Below, in pieces: positions 12,011 through 19,125 of a stretch of 19,125 nt of DNA. The DNA is from a bacterium HR23 (lineage in GTDB: Bacteria; Chloroflexota; Dehalococcoidia; Lucifugimonadales; HRBIN23): positions 1 through 19,125 of the forward strand of contig BEHZ01000017.1 of assembly GCA_002923335.1 (NCBI GenBank). Reading direction: 5' to 3'. The notes below the pieces were generated by a model. The model saw only the letters and a list, made by a program, of their open reading frames with translations, made no database searches and was not told where the DNA came from. The position numbers were made by a program, and so were the translations under genes. Each line of letters opens with the position of its first letter. Position 1 is the first letter of the stretch.

Positions 12011-12799
12011 ATGAGCAGAAACGGGGTAATAGCCATCACCACCGCTATGACCGTCTTCGTCATAGCCCTCTCGGGGGTCCTTGCCTGGAAGGTGCAGGCG
12101 CTGAACCATCCTTCCAAGGCTGGGACCACCTCTCTCTCCCAGGGAGTGGTGGCCGAAGCCAGCCCTCCCCCCCAAGCCGACCAAACCCTTGTCCAGCAAC
12201 TCCTGAAGCGGGAACAGGAATACCGTCAGCGTATTGAGCAGGCCAATGAGCAACTCCGCAGGGCCTACGACCAGATAGCGCAACTGCAAAGCGCCTTGAG
12301 CCACCTCCAGGCTCAGAGCACCGCCTCTGCCCCACCCCAGACCAACGCTCCACAGGCTACATCCCAAACCCCTCAAAACGACGCTCTCATCACCCCGCAG
12401 GACGCGGTCGCCATCGCCCTCGCCTATCTGGGGGGAGGAAGGGTGCAGGAGGTGGAACTGGAGGATGAGCACGGCGTCGTGGCCTATAAGGTGAAAGTGG
12501 ACGGCCACACTGTGGGCGTGGACGCCTTCACCGGCGAGGTTCTGTTCCACAAGGCGCCCCGTAGGGCACCGCTGGGGAACTTCCCCTTCAGCATCGGCAA
12601 GCCCTTCCCCGATGATGACCACCGGGAAAGAGACGGGCGCCGAAGTGGGGGAATAGACACCCAGGATGCCTCCACGGTAGTGGGGAAGGGGAGCACGATA
12701 CCGACATTTGGCGCTGAGCCATCCCCCAAAGGTTTTGGGAAGAGCAGTTACAACAAAGACGAACACGAGGAGAAGCGGCATGGAGAAGAGGAGGACTAG
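12011..12799 (+). CDS. Membrane-anchored coiled-coil PepSY-domain protein
   Basis: 262 residues. An N-terminal membrane anchor (about 5-26, VIAITTAMTVFVIALSGVLA) is followed by a Gln/Glu-rich coiled coil (57-103), a Pro/Thr/Gln linker, and a PepSY domain (127-180: ITPQDAVAIALAYLGGGRVQ, VAYKVKVDGHTVGVDAFTGE). The last 60 residues are acidic and His-containing (DDDHRER at 201-207, KDEHEEKRHGEEED at 249-262). PepSY domains occur on the outside of the membrane in flavin and iron redox systems, which suits the ApbE and ferric-reductase-like genes behind it. ATG 12011 is chosen for GGAGGTG at 12001-12007; GTG 11981 in frame lacks such a site. The gene overlaps the next by 20 bp. A role in electron transfer or metal handling is inferred. 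Confidence 0.75.
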   Translation: MSRNGVIAITTAMTVFVIALSGVLAWKVQALNHPSKAGTTSLSQGVVAEASPPPQADQTLVQQLLKREQEYRQRIEQANEQLRRAYDQIAQLQSALSHLQAQSTASAPPQTNAPQATSQTPQNDALITPQDAVAIALAYLGGGRVQEVELEDEHGVVAYKVKVDGHTVGVDAFTGEVLFHKAPRRAPLGNFPFSIGKPFPDDDHRERDGRRSGGIDTQDASTVVGKGSTIPTFGAEPSPKGFGKSSYNKDEHEEKRHGEEED

Positions 12800-13115
12800 G
12801 CCGGTGGGTCCCGAGGTGAAAGTGGGGCTGGTTGCTCTGTCCTTGATGACCACAGTGGGGGGGTGGGTCGCCCTTTCGGCCGGAGATAACACTCCTAATA
12901 ACGCCCTCCGGGAGACGAAGCCCCCCGCAGAGGCGGGGGCGCCTGCTGTGCAGGCCTTCCAACTTGCCCCCCTGCCCACGGTGGTGCCTCCGCCGGAAAC
13001 CGTGCCGACCCAGGTCCTGCCCACGCCCGTCTTCCCCCCTTCCCAGGTGGTGCCGACCCCTGTTCCTCAGCAAAGCCGTATCCCTGTGCGGATACGCACC
13101 CGCTCCTCCCGATAG
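12780..13115 (+). CDS. Small membrane-anchored Pro-rich protein
   Basis: 111 residues with no known domain. A basic N-terminus (MEKRRTRP) precedes one membrane segment (about 14-33, VKVGLVALSLMTTVGGWVAL). The remaining tail is Pro/Val/Thr-rich (PLPTVVPPPETVPTQVLPTP, FPPSQVVPTPVPQQ) and ends in RIRTRSSR. The positive-inside rule puts the tail outside the membrane, where it could be a flexible spacer. It starts within the end of the PepSY gene (20-bp overlap) and is followed 10 bp later by the flavin transferase gene, so it is probably a component of the same membrane system. Specific function unknown. Confidence 0.7.
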   Translation: MEKRRTRPVGPEVKVGLVALSLMTTVGGWVALSAGDNTPNNALRETKPPAEAGAPAVQAFQLAPLPTVVPPPETVPTQVLPTPVFPPSQVVPTPVPQQSRIPVRIRTRSSR

Positions 13116-13125
13116 GGGGCAGGCT

Positions 13126-14106
13126 ATGCGCACCGATCAAAGGTATCAGGAAGGGCAATTCACGGTGAGCCGGTTTAGGGCGATGGGGTGTGCATGCCAG
13201 ATCGTAGGGGTAACAGGGGACGACCCGGAGGCCTCCGTCCGCCTCGCCTCCGCCGAAGCCCTGGTGCGGGTAGTGGAGAAGACCCTCAGCCGTTTTGACC
13301 CCGAGAGCGAACTCTCTCGCCTCAACAACCGTGCGGGGCAGTGGGTGCAGGTCAGTCCCCTCCTCTGGAGCGCCCTAGACCACGCCCTGTCGTCCGCTCG
13401 GGCCACCCACGGTATCTACGACCCCACGGTGCTAGGGGCTCTGAAGGCGTGGGGCTACAACCGCTCCTTTGAGGAGGTGCAGGCCACCCCCATATGGGTG
13501 GAAGAGGTTTCCTCCCCTCCTGGGCGCTGGCAAGATGTCCGCACCGACCCTGCTACCCGCTCTGTATTCCTTCCTCCGGGCGTGGGAATTGACCTGGGGG
13601 GCATAGCCAAGGGCTGGACGGCCGACATCCTTTGCCACGCCCTGGCCGATATGGGGCCCGTGCTGGCAGACCTGGGCGGGGATATCTGCGCCCTGGGCGT
13701 GCCTCCTGGCCACAAGGCCTGGCCCGTAGCGGTGGCCAACCCCTTCCAGCCCGAGGCAGATGTGGCCCTGCTGGCCGTGGCCAACGCCGGCGTCGCTACC
13801 TCTGGGGTAGACTTCCGCCGATGGGCCACTCCTAAGGGACTAGCCCACCACATCATTGACCCCCGCACCGGCAAACCGGCGGAGACGGACGTCTTCACCG
13901 CCACCGTCGTCGCCCCCTCCGGTCTCCAAGCCGACCTCTTCGCCCTGGTCTGCGTTCTGCTGGGAACAGAGCAAGCCCTGGCTATGCTCTCTCGGATGGA
14001 AGGGATGGAAGGACTGCTCATCACAAAGGACGGCCGTATTCTTTGGAGCCGGGGCTTGGAACGCTACCTGATAGAAGTCTATGGAACAAAAGGAGGAGGC
14101 GCATGA
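13126..14106 (+). CDS. apbE: ApbE-family FAD:protein FMN transferase
   Basis: 326 residues. ApbE enzymes move FMN from FAD to a Thr/Ser of target proteins outside the cytoplasm. The family sequence is complete: SRFDPESELSRLN (55-67), YDPTVLGALKAWGY (98-111), GIDLGGIAKGW (154-164), LADLGGDI (180-187), VATSGVDFRRW (223-233), HHIIDPRTGKPA (241-252) and ATVVAPSGLQADLFALV (259-275). No signal peptide or lipobox is seen at the N-terminus, unlike most exported ApbE proteins. The ATG at 13126 fits the usual N-terminal length; the open frame extends upstream but overlaps the Pro-rich gene. The stop overlaps the next gene in ATGA. No FMN-binding target with a clear flavinylation motif is seen in the window. 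Confidence 0.93.
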   Translation: MRTDQRYQEGQFTVSRFRAMGCACQIVGVTGDDPEASVRLASAEALVRVVEKTLSRFDPESELSRLNNRAGQWVQVSPLLWSALDHALSSARATHGIYDPTVLGALKAWGYNRSFEEVQATPIWVEEVSSPPGRWQDVRTDPATRSVFLPPGVGIDLGGIAKGWTADILCHALADMGPVLADLGGDICALGVPPGHKAWPVAVANPFQPEADVALLAVANAGVATSGVDFRRWATPKGLAHHIIDPRTGKPAETDVFTATVVAPSGLQADLFALVCVLLGTEQALAMLSRMEGMEGLLITKDGRILWSRGLERYLIEVYGTKGGGA

Positions 14107-14855
14107 CACGGGAAACCACCCCGGAGGAACTGACGCCCAGGACACCCCTGTGGCAGGCGGTGGCGCTGCTGGGGGGAGCAGTGGCAGGCGCACTGGCCAC
14201 CGCCGTGGTAGTGCCCTTGTGGGTCCCCAGCCTGGCCGGCTCTTTAGCAGGACCCCAGGGGCATGGCTACTGGTATCTCTCCCGTGTCTCCGGACTGGTG
14301 GCCTACGGCCTCTTGTGGCTTTCCACCGTCCTGGGCCTTCTTCTTACCGGGCGTATCGCCCGCACCTGGCCTGGCGTCCCCACGGCCGTTGACCTGCACC
14401 AGTTCCTAAGCCTCGTCGCCCTGGCCTTCTCCCTTCTGCACGCCCTCGTCCTGCTGGGCGATAGGTATGCCGGATATACCCCCTTCACTCTGCTGGTCCC
14501 CTTTGCCTCGTCCCCCTATCGTCCCTTGTGGGTGGCCTGGGGGCAGATAGGCCTCTACCTGACCGCAGTAGTTACCTTCAGTTTCTACTTCCGCAAGCGC
14601 ATTGGCCCCCGCACCTGGCGACGGCTGCATTATCTTACCTTTCTGGTATACTCTATGGTGCTGGTGCACGCCGTCGTCGCCGGCACCGACACGCCTAACC
14701 CTGTTGTCGTGCTCTACTACCTGGTAACGGGGGGCGCGGTCTACGCCCTTACCCTCTTCCGCTTGCTTATCAGAAGCGTGGACGTGGGGCGTCAACCAAC
14801 CCACGCCCCAAACCCCAGCCATGGCGCAGGGCAAACCCACCATCTTGCTGGTTGA
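14103..14855 (+). CDS. Ferric-reductase-like transmembrane cytochrome b protein
   Basis: 250 residues, with about six membrane segments. Two His pairs suit two b-type hemes of the Ferric_reduct family (YedZ/MsrQ, NOX): H99 and H113 in DLHQFLSLVALAFSLLHALV, H176 and H189 in RRLHYLTFLVYSMVLVHAVV. There is no C-terminal FAD/NAD domain, so like MsrQ it probably passes electrons through the membrane between quinol or flavin partners. Its coupling to ApbE by an ATGA overlap and to the PepSY protein suggests a flavin-based extracytoplasmic electron route; the partners are inferred. The C-terminus (about 232-250) is His-rich (THAPNPSHGAGQTHH). It overlaps the response regulator gene by 35 bp. Confidence 0.88.
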   Translation: MTRETTPEELTPRTPLWQAVALLGGAVAGALATAVVVPLWVPSLAGSLAGPQGHGYWYLSRVSGLVAYGLLWLSTVLGLLLTGRIARTWPGVPTAVDLHQFLSLVALAFSLLHALVLLGDRYAGYTPFTLLVPFASSPYRPLWVAWGQIGLYLTAVVTFSFYFRKRIGPRTWRRLHYLTFLVYSMVLVHAVVAGTDTPNPVVVLYYLVTGGAVYALTLFRLLIRSVDVGRQPTHAPNPSHGAGQTHHLAG

Positions 14856-15531
14856 AGACGACCCCCAGATAGCCGAGCCCCTGATTTTCGGGCTGGAGCA
14901 GGAGGGGTTCTGTGTGCTCCACGCTCCGGATGGGGTAACGGGGCTGGATGTGGCGAGAAGCCGTCGGCCGGACGTGGTGGTGCTGGACGTGGTGCTCCCC
15001 CGCCTGGATGGCTTCTCGGTGTGCCGGACCCTGCGCCAGGAATCGGATGTGCCCATCCTTATGCTCACCGCCCGGGGTCAAGAGTTGGAGCGGGTGATGG
15101 GCCTGGAACTGGGGGCCGACGATTACCTGGTGAAGCCTTTCAGTTTCCGAGAACTGGTGGCCCGGATACGGGCCCTCCTGCGCCGACGACAGATGGCTCG
15201 GGGCGCCGCTCCGGCCGAACGCCTGGCGGTGGGCGATATCGTCCTGGACCGGGGAGCACGCCAGGTATGGAAGGGGGGCCAACCGGTGAACCTCCGCCAA
15301 CGGGAGTTTGACCTCCTCGCCCTGCTGATGAGCCACCCTGGCCGGGCTTTCTCTCGTCAGGAACTCCTGGACCGGGTATGGGGAGAGGCGTGGACGGGCG
15401 ACCCCCGCACAGTTGACGTGCACATCTTCTGGCTCCGGGAGAAACTGGGCGACGACCCCCACACTCCCCATCTTATTGAGACCGTGAGGGGCTATGGTTA
15501 TCGGCTGGTTGCGCCGGACACTGCCCAGTAG
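14821..15531 (+). CDS. OmpR/PhoB-family response regulator
   Basis: 236 residues: receiver domain (8-120) and winged-helix DNA-binding domain (135-232). The receiver has the acidic pair D13-D14, phospho-acceptor D56 (VVVLDVVLPRLDG), T83 and K105 (DYLVKPF). The effector has LTxxEFxLL-like LRQREFDLLALLM (158-170), RVWGEAWTGDPRTVDVHIFW (185-204) and RGYGYRL (223-229). It starts inside the membrane protein gene and overlaps the kinase start by 38 bp, giving a tight cognate pair. Its probable target is the set of three 11-bp repeats 62 bp upstream of the first gene of this operon, because that repeat length suits this family. It likely controls the flavin/ferric-reductase operon including itself. 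Confidence 0.95.
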   Translation: MAQGKPTILLVEDDPQIAEPLIFGLEQEGFCVLHAPDGVTGLDVARSRRPDVVVLDVVLPRLDGFSVCRTLRQESDVPILMLTARGQELERVMGLELGADDYLVKPFSFRELVARIRALLRRRQMARGAAPAERLAVGDIVLDRGARQVWKGGQPVNLRQREFDLLALLMSHPGRAFSRQELLDRVWGEAWTGDPRTVDVHIFWLREKLGDDPHTPHLIETVRGYGYRLVAPDTAQ

Positions 15532-16975
15532 CCTCGCCGGCCAACTGGCACTGGGCACCGCCCTCCTGCTCCTTGTGGGCGTGGGCTCTCTCGTGGCGTG
15601 GACAGGCCTGCGCCTGCAGAGGGCTATCGTTGAGCAGGCAGAGCACCACCTGGAGACCCAGGCCTTCCTGCTCTCCTCCGCCCTCTCGGGCCACGTGGAA
15701 CGCATCACCCAGGCGCAAGCCCGGGAGGAGGTCTCCGCCCTGGTCGCCCTCTATGCCCAGGGGTTGAAGGCACGGGTGGTCCTCCTGGACCGTTCCCTTC
15801 AACCCCTGGCCCGGTCGGATGAGCACGAGGAGGAGGAACACCGGGAAAGGGAGCGCCCCAAAGGCCCCCAGCCGGCCACCCAGGAACTGGTCTCCGCCTT
15901 GGCAGGCACCGAACAGCACGCTATCCGCCCCGACCCTGAGACGGGAAAGCCCTATCTCTTCGTGGCATCGCCTGTCCTCTCCCGGGGGGAGGTAAGGGCG
16001 GTCCTGCAACTCGGGATGCCGATGGCGCCTGTGTATGCCGAGATACGCCGAACCTGGACAGCCCTCTTGGCCAGCGGGGGCGTGGTGCTTCTGGCAGGCC
16101 TCGCCCTGAGCGTCGCCATGGCGAGATACATCGCCCGCCCCCTGGCGCAGATAACCCGCACCGCCAACGCAATGGCCCAAGGCGACCTCTCCCGTCGGGC
16201 ACGGCCCGCTGGCCCCAAGGAGACACGCCAACTGGCCCAGGCCTTTAACCAGATGGCCGACCAGGTGCAAGAGACCCTGGCCCGCCAGGAAGCCTTCGCC
16301 GTGGGAAGCGCCCACGAACTCCGCACCCCCCTCACCGCTATCCGCCTGCGTCTGGAGATGCTCCAGGAACACGGCCTCCGGGACCCCTCCCTGACCGCAC
16401 GCTATATCCCCGAAGTGCTCCGAGAGGTGGAACACCTCCAGAGGCTCGTGGACCACCTGCTTGAACTGGCCCGGCTCCGGCGAGGTCAGACCCCTCCCCG
16501 TGTTCCTCAAGACCTGGCCCCTCTGCTGTATGAGGAAGCGGAGCACATGGCACCCCTAATGGAGCGGGCAGGCATTGTTTTCCAGGTGGAGGTGCCTCCC
16601 CACCTGCCTTCGGTGGTGGCCAACGCCGACGAGATGCGTGTGGTGGTGCGTAATCTGTTAGACAACGCCCTGAAGAATACCCCACCAGGGGGCACCGTAA
16701 CCCTGGAGGCCCGCCCGCAGAACGGATGGGTGGCCATAGCGGTGCGGGATACGGGGAAGGGCATCGCCCCTCAGCACCTGCCCCATGTCTTTGAACCCTT
16801 CTACCGTGCAGAGGATGAACGGGGGCGCCGAGGGGCGGGCCTCGGCCTTGCCCTGGTGAAGGAGATAACCACCTCTATGGGAGGCCAGGTCTCTCTAGAC
16901 AGCACGCCAGGGCACGGCACCACCGTTACCCTACGCCTGCCTGCAACCGGGGGCTGGCAACACAGCCCTGCCTAG
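15494..16975 (+). CDS. Membrane sensor histidine kinase
   Basis: 493 residues: first membrane helix (about 18-38), extracytoplasmic sensor (about 40-180), second helix (about 187-210), HAMP (about 210-262), HisKA with H274 in SAHELRTPLTA, and an ATPase domain with the N box (NLLDNALKNT, 387-396), G1 (DTGKGI, 419-424), F box (HVFEPFYRAE) and G2 (GAGLGLALV, 447-455). The sensor loop holds an unusual acidic/His cluster, DEHEEEEHRERERP (109-122), that could bind a metal ion; the tail of the PepSY protein in the same operon has a similar stretch. ATG 15494 overlaps the regulator's end. It should phosphorylate the response regulator in answer to a metal or redox signal; the signal is inferred. Confidence 0.94.
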   Translation: MVIGWLRRTLPSSLAGQLALGTALLLLVGVGSLVAWTGLRLQRAIVEQAEHHLETQAFLLSSALSGHVERITQAQAREEVSALVALYAQGLKARVVLLDRSLQPLARSDEHEEEEHRERERPKGPQPATQELVSALAGTEQHAIRPDPETGKPYLFVASPVLSRGEVRAVLQLGMPMAPVYAEIRRTWTALLASGGVVLLAGLALSVAMARYIARPLAQITRTANAMAQGDLSRRARPAGPKETRQLAQAFNQMADQVQETLARQEAFAVGSAHELRTPLTAIRLRLEMLQEHGLRDPSLTARYIPEVLREVEHLQRLVDHLLELARLRRGQTPPRVPQDLAPLLYEEAEHMAPLMERAGIVFQVEVPPHLPSVVANADEMRVVVRNLLDNALKNTPPGGTVTLEARPQNGWVAIAVRDTGKGIAPQHLPHVFEPFYRAEDERGRRGAGLGLALVKEITTSMGGQVSLDSTPGHGTTVTLRLPATGGWQHSPA

Positions 16976-17031
16976 CAAAAGCGGGCATACCATACCGCCA
17001 CCGCTGTTGGGGCACAGGCCCCCTTCTGGTG

Positions 17032-17037
17032 TATATT
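17032..17037 (+). promoter_or_regulatory. Possible -10 element before the CitE-like gene row
   Basis: TATATTAT at 17032-17039 is the only AT-rich patch in the 98 bp between the kinase and the next gene. A -35 is weak (TTGGGG at 17007-17012, 19 bp upstream). A short hairpin, GGGGC (17009-17013) with GCCCC (17018-17022), lies between them and could be an operator or the end of the preceding transcript. Confidence 0.35.
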
Positions 17038-17073
17038 ATCCCTTTGAGGGTTCACCCCCAGAGGGATGCCGTG

Positions 17074-17982
17074 ATGCAGGTCTCCGCACGCCTGGACATC
17101 GTCCGACGGTCCAAAATCCTCCTTGACCCTCATCGCCTCGCCCATACACCACCCCACCACCTTCTGGGGAACGCCGATGCGCTCATCCTGGACCTCCAAC
17201 ACGCCCCTGAAGGCATCCCCCTTAGGGACGACGTTCTGCATCGCCTGGCCCATCTGGCCCACTACGGCGTTGACATGTTCGTGCGGGCGCCCCTGGGGGA
17301 CCTGCCCCACGCCCTGGAGCGCCTGAAGGGTGCTCCCCTGAGTGGTGTTGCCCTCTCTGCCCCCTCGCCGGACGCCGTTCGGGAGGTTGACAGCCTTCTG
17401 GCCGGTTACGACTCCCCCGGCTCTTCGCCCTTGCAGATAGACCTGCTCCTGGACAGCCCCCAAGCCCTCCTCACTTTAGATGCCACCGCCTCCGCCAGCC
17501 CCCGTGTCGTCTCCATCACCGTGGATGAGGAGGGGTTGCTCAGGGCTTTGGGCGTCCCCCTATCCCCGGAGGTGGACCAGTTCTTCTTCCCTCGGGGCAT
17601 GGCCCTGCTGGTAGCCCGTCTGCACGGCCTCCAGGCCCACGGCCTGGCCTTCCTCCCCCCTCATCCCGATGGGTCCTCGCCCTCTTTAGAGGAACGAGCG
17701 GTGGTCGCCCGCAAACTGGGGCTGATGGGCGCCCTCTGCCACACCCCGGAGGAGGCGGTCGCCCTCAACAAGGGCTTTACCCCTTCTCCGGAGGAGGTGC
17801 AGTGGTGCCGAAAGGCCCTATGGGTGCTGGAAGACGCCCTCCGCCATGGACTTGGCTCCGCCACCATTGAGGGGCTGGAGATGGTGGACATCGCTATGCT
17901 CAAGCACATCCGCACCCTCCTCCAGCGGGAGTCGGCCCTTTGCCGGAAGGATGCCCAGAAGGCTATCGCATTAGGAGAGTAG
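17074..17982 (+). CDS. CitE/HpcH-like aldolase-lyase homologue 1, divergent
   Basis: 302 residues with a CitE-type (HpcH/HpaI aldolase, citrate lyase beta/malyl-CoA lyase) layout: RRSKILLDPHRL at the start, ADALILDLQHAP (34-45) in place of the usual ADAVILDLEDAV, and ARKLGLMGALCHTPEEAVAL then NKGFTPSPEEVQWCRKALWV near the end, matching the family's GFDGKxxIHPxQ...FTPSxEEVxxA. The central region is poorly conserved, and the Glu-Asp of the LEDAV motif is Gln-His. Substrate and activity are therefore doubtful; a regulatory or structural subunit is possible. ATG 17074 (GTG 17071 also possible) follows GAGGG at 17061-17065. Its stop lies 2 bp before the next gene. Confidence 0.7.
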   Translation: MQVSARLDIVRRSKILLDPHRLAHTPPHHLLGNADALILDLQHAPEGIPLRDDVLHRLAHLAHYGVDMFVRAPLGDLPHALERLKGAPLSGVALSAPSPDAVREVDSLLAGYDSPGSSPLQIDLLLDSPQALLTLDATASASPRVVSITVDEEGLLRALGVPLSPEVDQFFFPRGMALLVARLHGLQAHGLAFLPPHPDGSSPSLEERAVVARKLGLMGALCHTPEEAVALNKGFTPSPEEVQWCRKALWVLEDALRHGLGSATIEGLEMVDIAMLKHIRTLLQRESALCRKDAQKAIALGE

Positions 17983-17984
17983 CC

Positions 17985-18737
17985 ATGCCCCTCCTACGCT
18001 GTGTGGCCTTGGCACCCGCCCACGACCCCCGCTGGGCCAACGCCGCCCTCCCCTGGGGCACCGATGGGGTGGTGCTGGACCTGGACGCCCTTGTCCATCC
18101 CCGGCGTGTAGACGAGGCCCGCCGTGCGGTGGCGGAGCACCTGCGCCGTCCCCCGGCGCAGGGCACCCTAACCCCTCCCCTCCTGGTGCGTCTCCCCGCA
18201 TCTCCCCCCGTTGAGGACTGGGATGCGGTGAACGCCAGCAGACTGGGAGGCATCGTCCTGGCGGGAGCCGAGGAGGCGCTCCAGGTGGCCCACGCCGGCA
18301 CCCGTTTAGAGGAGATAGAGCGGGCGCAGGGGTTGCCCCCCGGCTCCCTCCCCCTTTTCCTCTCTCTGGAGACCGGCAAGGGGCTGTGGCACCTCGCCGA
18401 CCTGGTGCAGGCCAGCCCCCGAGTGCAGGGCGTTATCCTGGGCCTGGGCGACGCGGTCTACGACCTGGCCGACACTCCAGAGCCGGTGCCCTTTTACCGT
18501 CTCCCCATCCCCCGATATTCCACGCCCCTCTTCGTTTACAGCCGAACCGCTTACCTGGCGTGCGCCCTGGGCATCCAACGCCTGGTGTGCCTGGGCACCA
18601 GCATCGCCCCCGGCTGGGCCAACGCCTCCCTGCTGGAGCAAGGGGCACGGCGGGCATCCGCTCTGGGTTTCACAGGGGCAGTAACCGTCCACCCGGAGGG
18701 GGTGAGGGCGTGCCAGGCCTTCTTCCCCCCTGGCTAA
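17985..18737 (+). CDS. CitE/HpcH-like aldolase-lyase homologue 2, divergent
   Basis: 250 residues, a second divergent CitE-type TIM-barrel protein. The signature reads TDGVVLDLDALVHPRRVDEA (26-45), where LDLEDAV has become LDLDALV. The middle keeps LFLSLETGKGLWHLADLVQA (E129), RVQGVILGLGDAVYDL (D156 region), comparable to PMIETAxGVxNxxEIAxxSPRVxALxFGxxDL. The C-terminus TGAVTVHPEGVRACQAFF parallels GKxxIHPxQxxxxxxxF. It is about 40 residues shorter than usual, lacking the C-terminal helices. The ATG at 17985 follows TTAGGAGAG at 17971-17979. It lies 2 bp after homologue 1 and 21 bp before homologue 3, so the three probably form one operon. Activity cannot be predicted. Confidence 0.7.
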   Translation: MPLLRCVALAPAHDPRWANAALPWGTDGVVLDLDALVHPRRVDEARRAVAEHLRRPPAQGTLTPPLLVRLPASPPVEDWDAVNASRLGGIVLAGAEEALQVAHAGTRLEEIERAQGLPPGSLPLFLSLETGKGLWHLADLVQASPRVQGVILGLGDAVYDLADTPEPVPFYRLPIPRYSTPLFVYSRTAYLACALGIQRLVCLGTSIAPGWANASLLEQGARRASALGFTGAVTVHPEGVRACQAFFPPG

Positions 18738-18758
18738 ACGAGGCGCAGGAGGCCATCG

Positions 18759-19125
18759 GTGGCAGAGCAACAGCCACGCATCCGCCGGTCGGTGCTCATT
18801 ATGCCCGTCAATGTGCCCCGGTTTGTGGAGAGGGCGTGGACCCGCAATGCCGACGCCATCACCCTGGACCTGGAAGACGCCGTCGCCCCCTCTGAGAAGG
18901 CGTTGGCCCGCACCCTGGTGAAGGATGCCATCCCCAAAGTGGCGTCCGGCGGAGCCGAGGTGGGGGTGCGCATTAACCACGGCACCCCCCAGGAGGACTG
19001 CCAGGCGTCGGTGTGGCCGGGCCTCTCCTACATCGCCTTCCCCAAGGCCGAAAGCGCCCAGGAGGTGCAGGCCCTGGACGCTCTCCTCACCACCCTGGAG
19101 CGGGAGCGGAACCTGCCTCCCGGCT
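18759..19125 (+). CDS. CitE-type lyase homologue 3 (partial, runs off the window)
   Basis: The first 122 residues of a canonical CitE-family protein (citrate lyase beta / malyl-CoA or related acyl-CoA lyase). RRSVLIMPVNVPRFVERAWT (9-28) and ADAITLDLEDAV (31-42) are textbook family motifs, followed by VGVRINHGTPQEDC and LSYIAFPKAESAQEVQALDA. Unlike the two preceding homologues, the LDLEDAV motif is intact, so this is the likely catalytic member. GTG at 18759 is chosen because AGGAGG lies at 18747-18752, six bases upstream. The gene continues past the window edge, so CoA substrate and C-terminal residues cannot be judged. Confidence 0.85.
   Translation, partial: MAEQQPRIRRSVLIMPVNVPRFVERAWTRNADAITLDLEDAVAPSEKALARTLVKDAIPKVASGGAEVGVRINHGTPQEDCQASVWPGLSYIAFPKAESAQEVQALDALLTTLERERNLPPG

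Noticed and set aside
1..19125. CRISPR arrays or rRNA genes
   Set aside because: No regularly spaced repeat-spacer units and no conserved rRNA segments were seen on either strand.

Overview
The window is GC-rich bacterial DNA with GTG and TTG starts, dense ATGA-type gene overlaps and several decayed insertion sequences. Flavin transferase, ferric-reductase-like and CitE-like gene sets plus PIF1/WYL and HEPN/MNT genes would fit a Chloroflexota-like bacterium, but this is inferred from gene style only and is low confidence.

Region 1 (1-11762) is an integrated mobile element. An intact tRNA-Gly(CCC) gene at 22-96 is followed by a tyrosine integrase (200-1186). The last 44 bases of the tRNA region (51-94) recur exactly at 11719-11762, which marks attL and attR of an island of about 11.67 kb. 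Inside lie a Phd/PIN toxin-antitoxin pair with a clear promoter and a possible operator, a two-domain protein with a PUA/EVE-like N-terminus and a NucS/DUF91-like nuclease C-terminus, and a translationally coupled HEPN-MNT-PIF1/WYL helicase cluster. Further on are a DUF72 protein, a DnaE-type PHP fragment, an unrecognised helical protein preceded by strong hairpins, a small KGG-like protein, and two decayed genes at the attR end that look like a toxin-antitoxin-type pair. Four different transposase remnants (about 1270-1915, 2860-3456, 4575-5065 and 9178-9645, all minus strand) and several frameshifts show an old, eroding island whose remaining open cargo is mostly defence-like.

Region 2 (11763-16975) looks like host chromosome: one tightly packed plus-strand operon. 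It encodes a membrane-anchored PepSY protein, a small Pro-rich anchored protein, an ApbE-family flavin transferase, a four-His ferric-reductase-like membrane protein, an OmpR-family response regulator and its histidine kinase. Upstream are three perfectly phased 11-bp repeats of the form nTAACAnnCCn, a plausible binding site for the encoded regulator. The PepSY tail and the kinase sensor loop share an acidic/His-rich stretch, which suggests metal or redox sensing coupled to extracytoplasmic electron transfer.

Region 3 (17074 to the end) holds three consecutive CitE/HpcH-type aldolase-lyase homologues. The first two have altered LDLEDAV signature motifs; the third, cut by the window edge, keeps the canonical motif.
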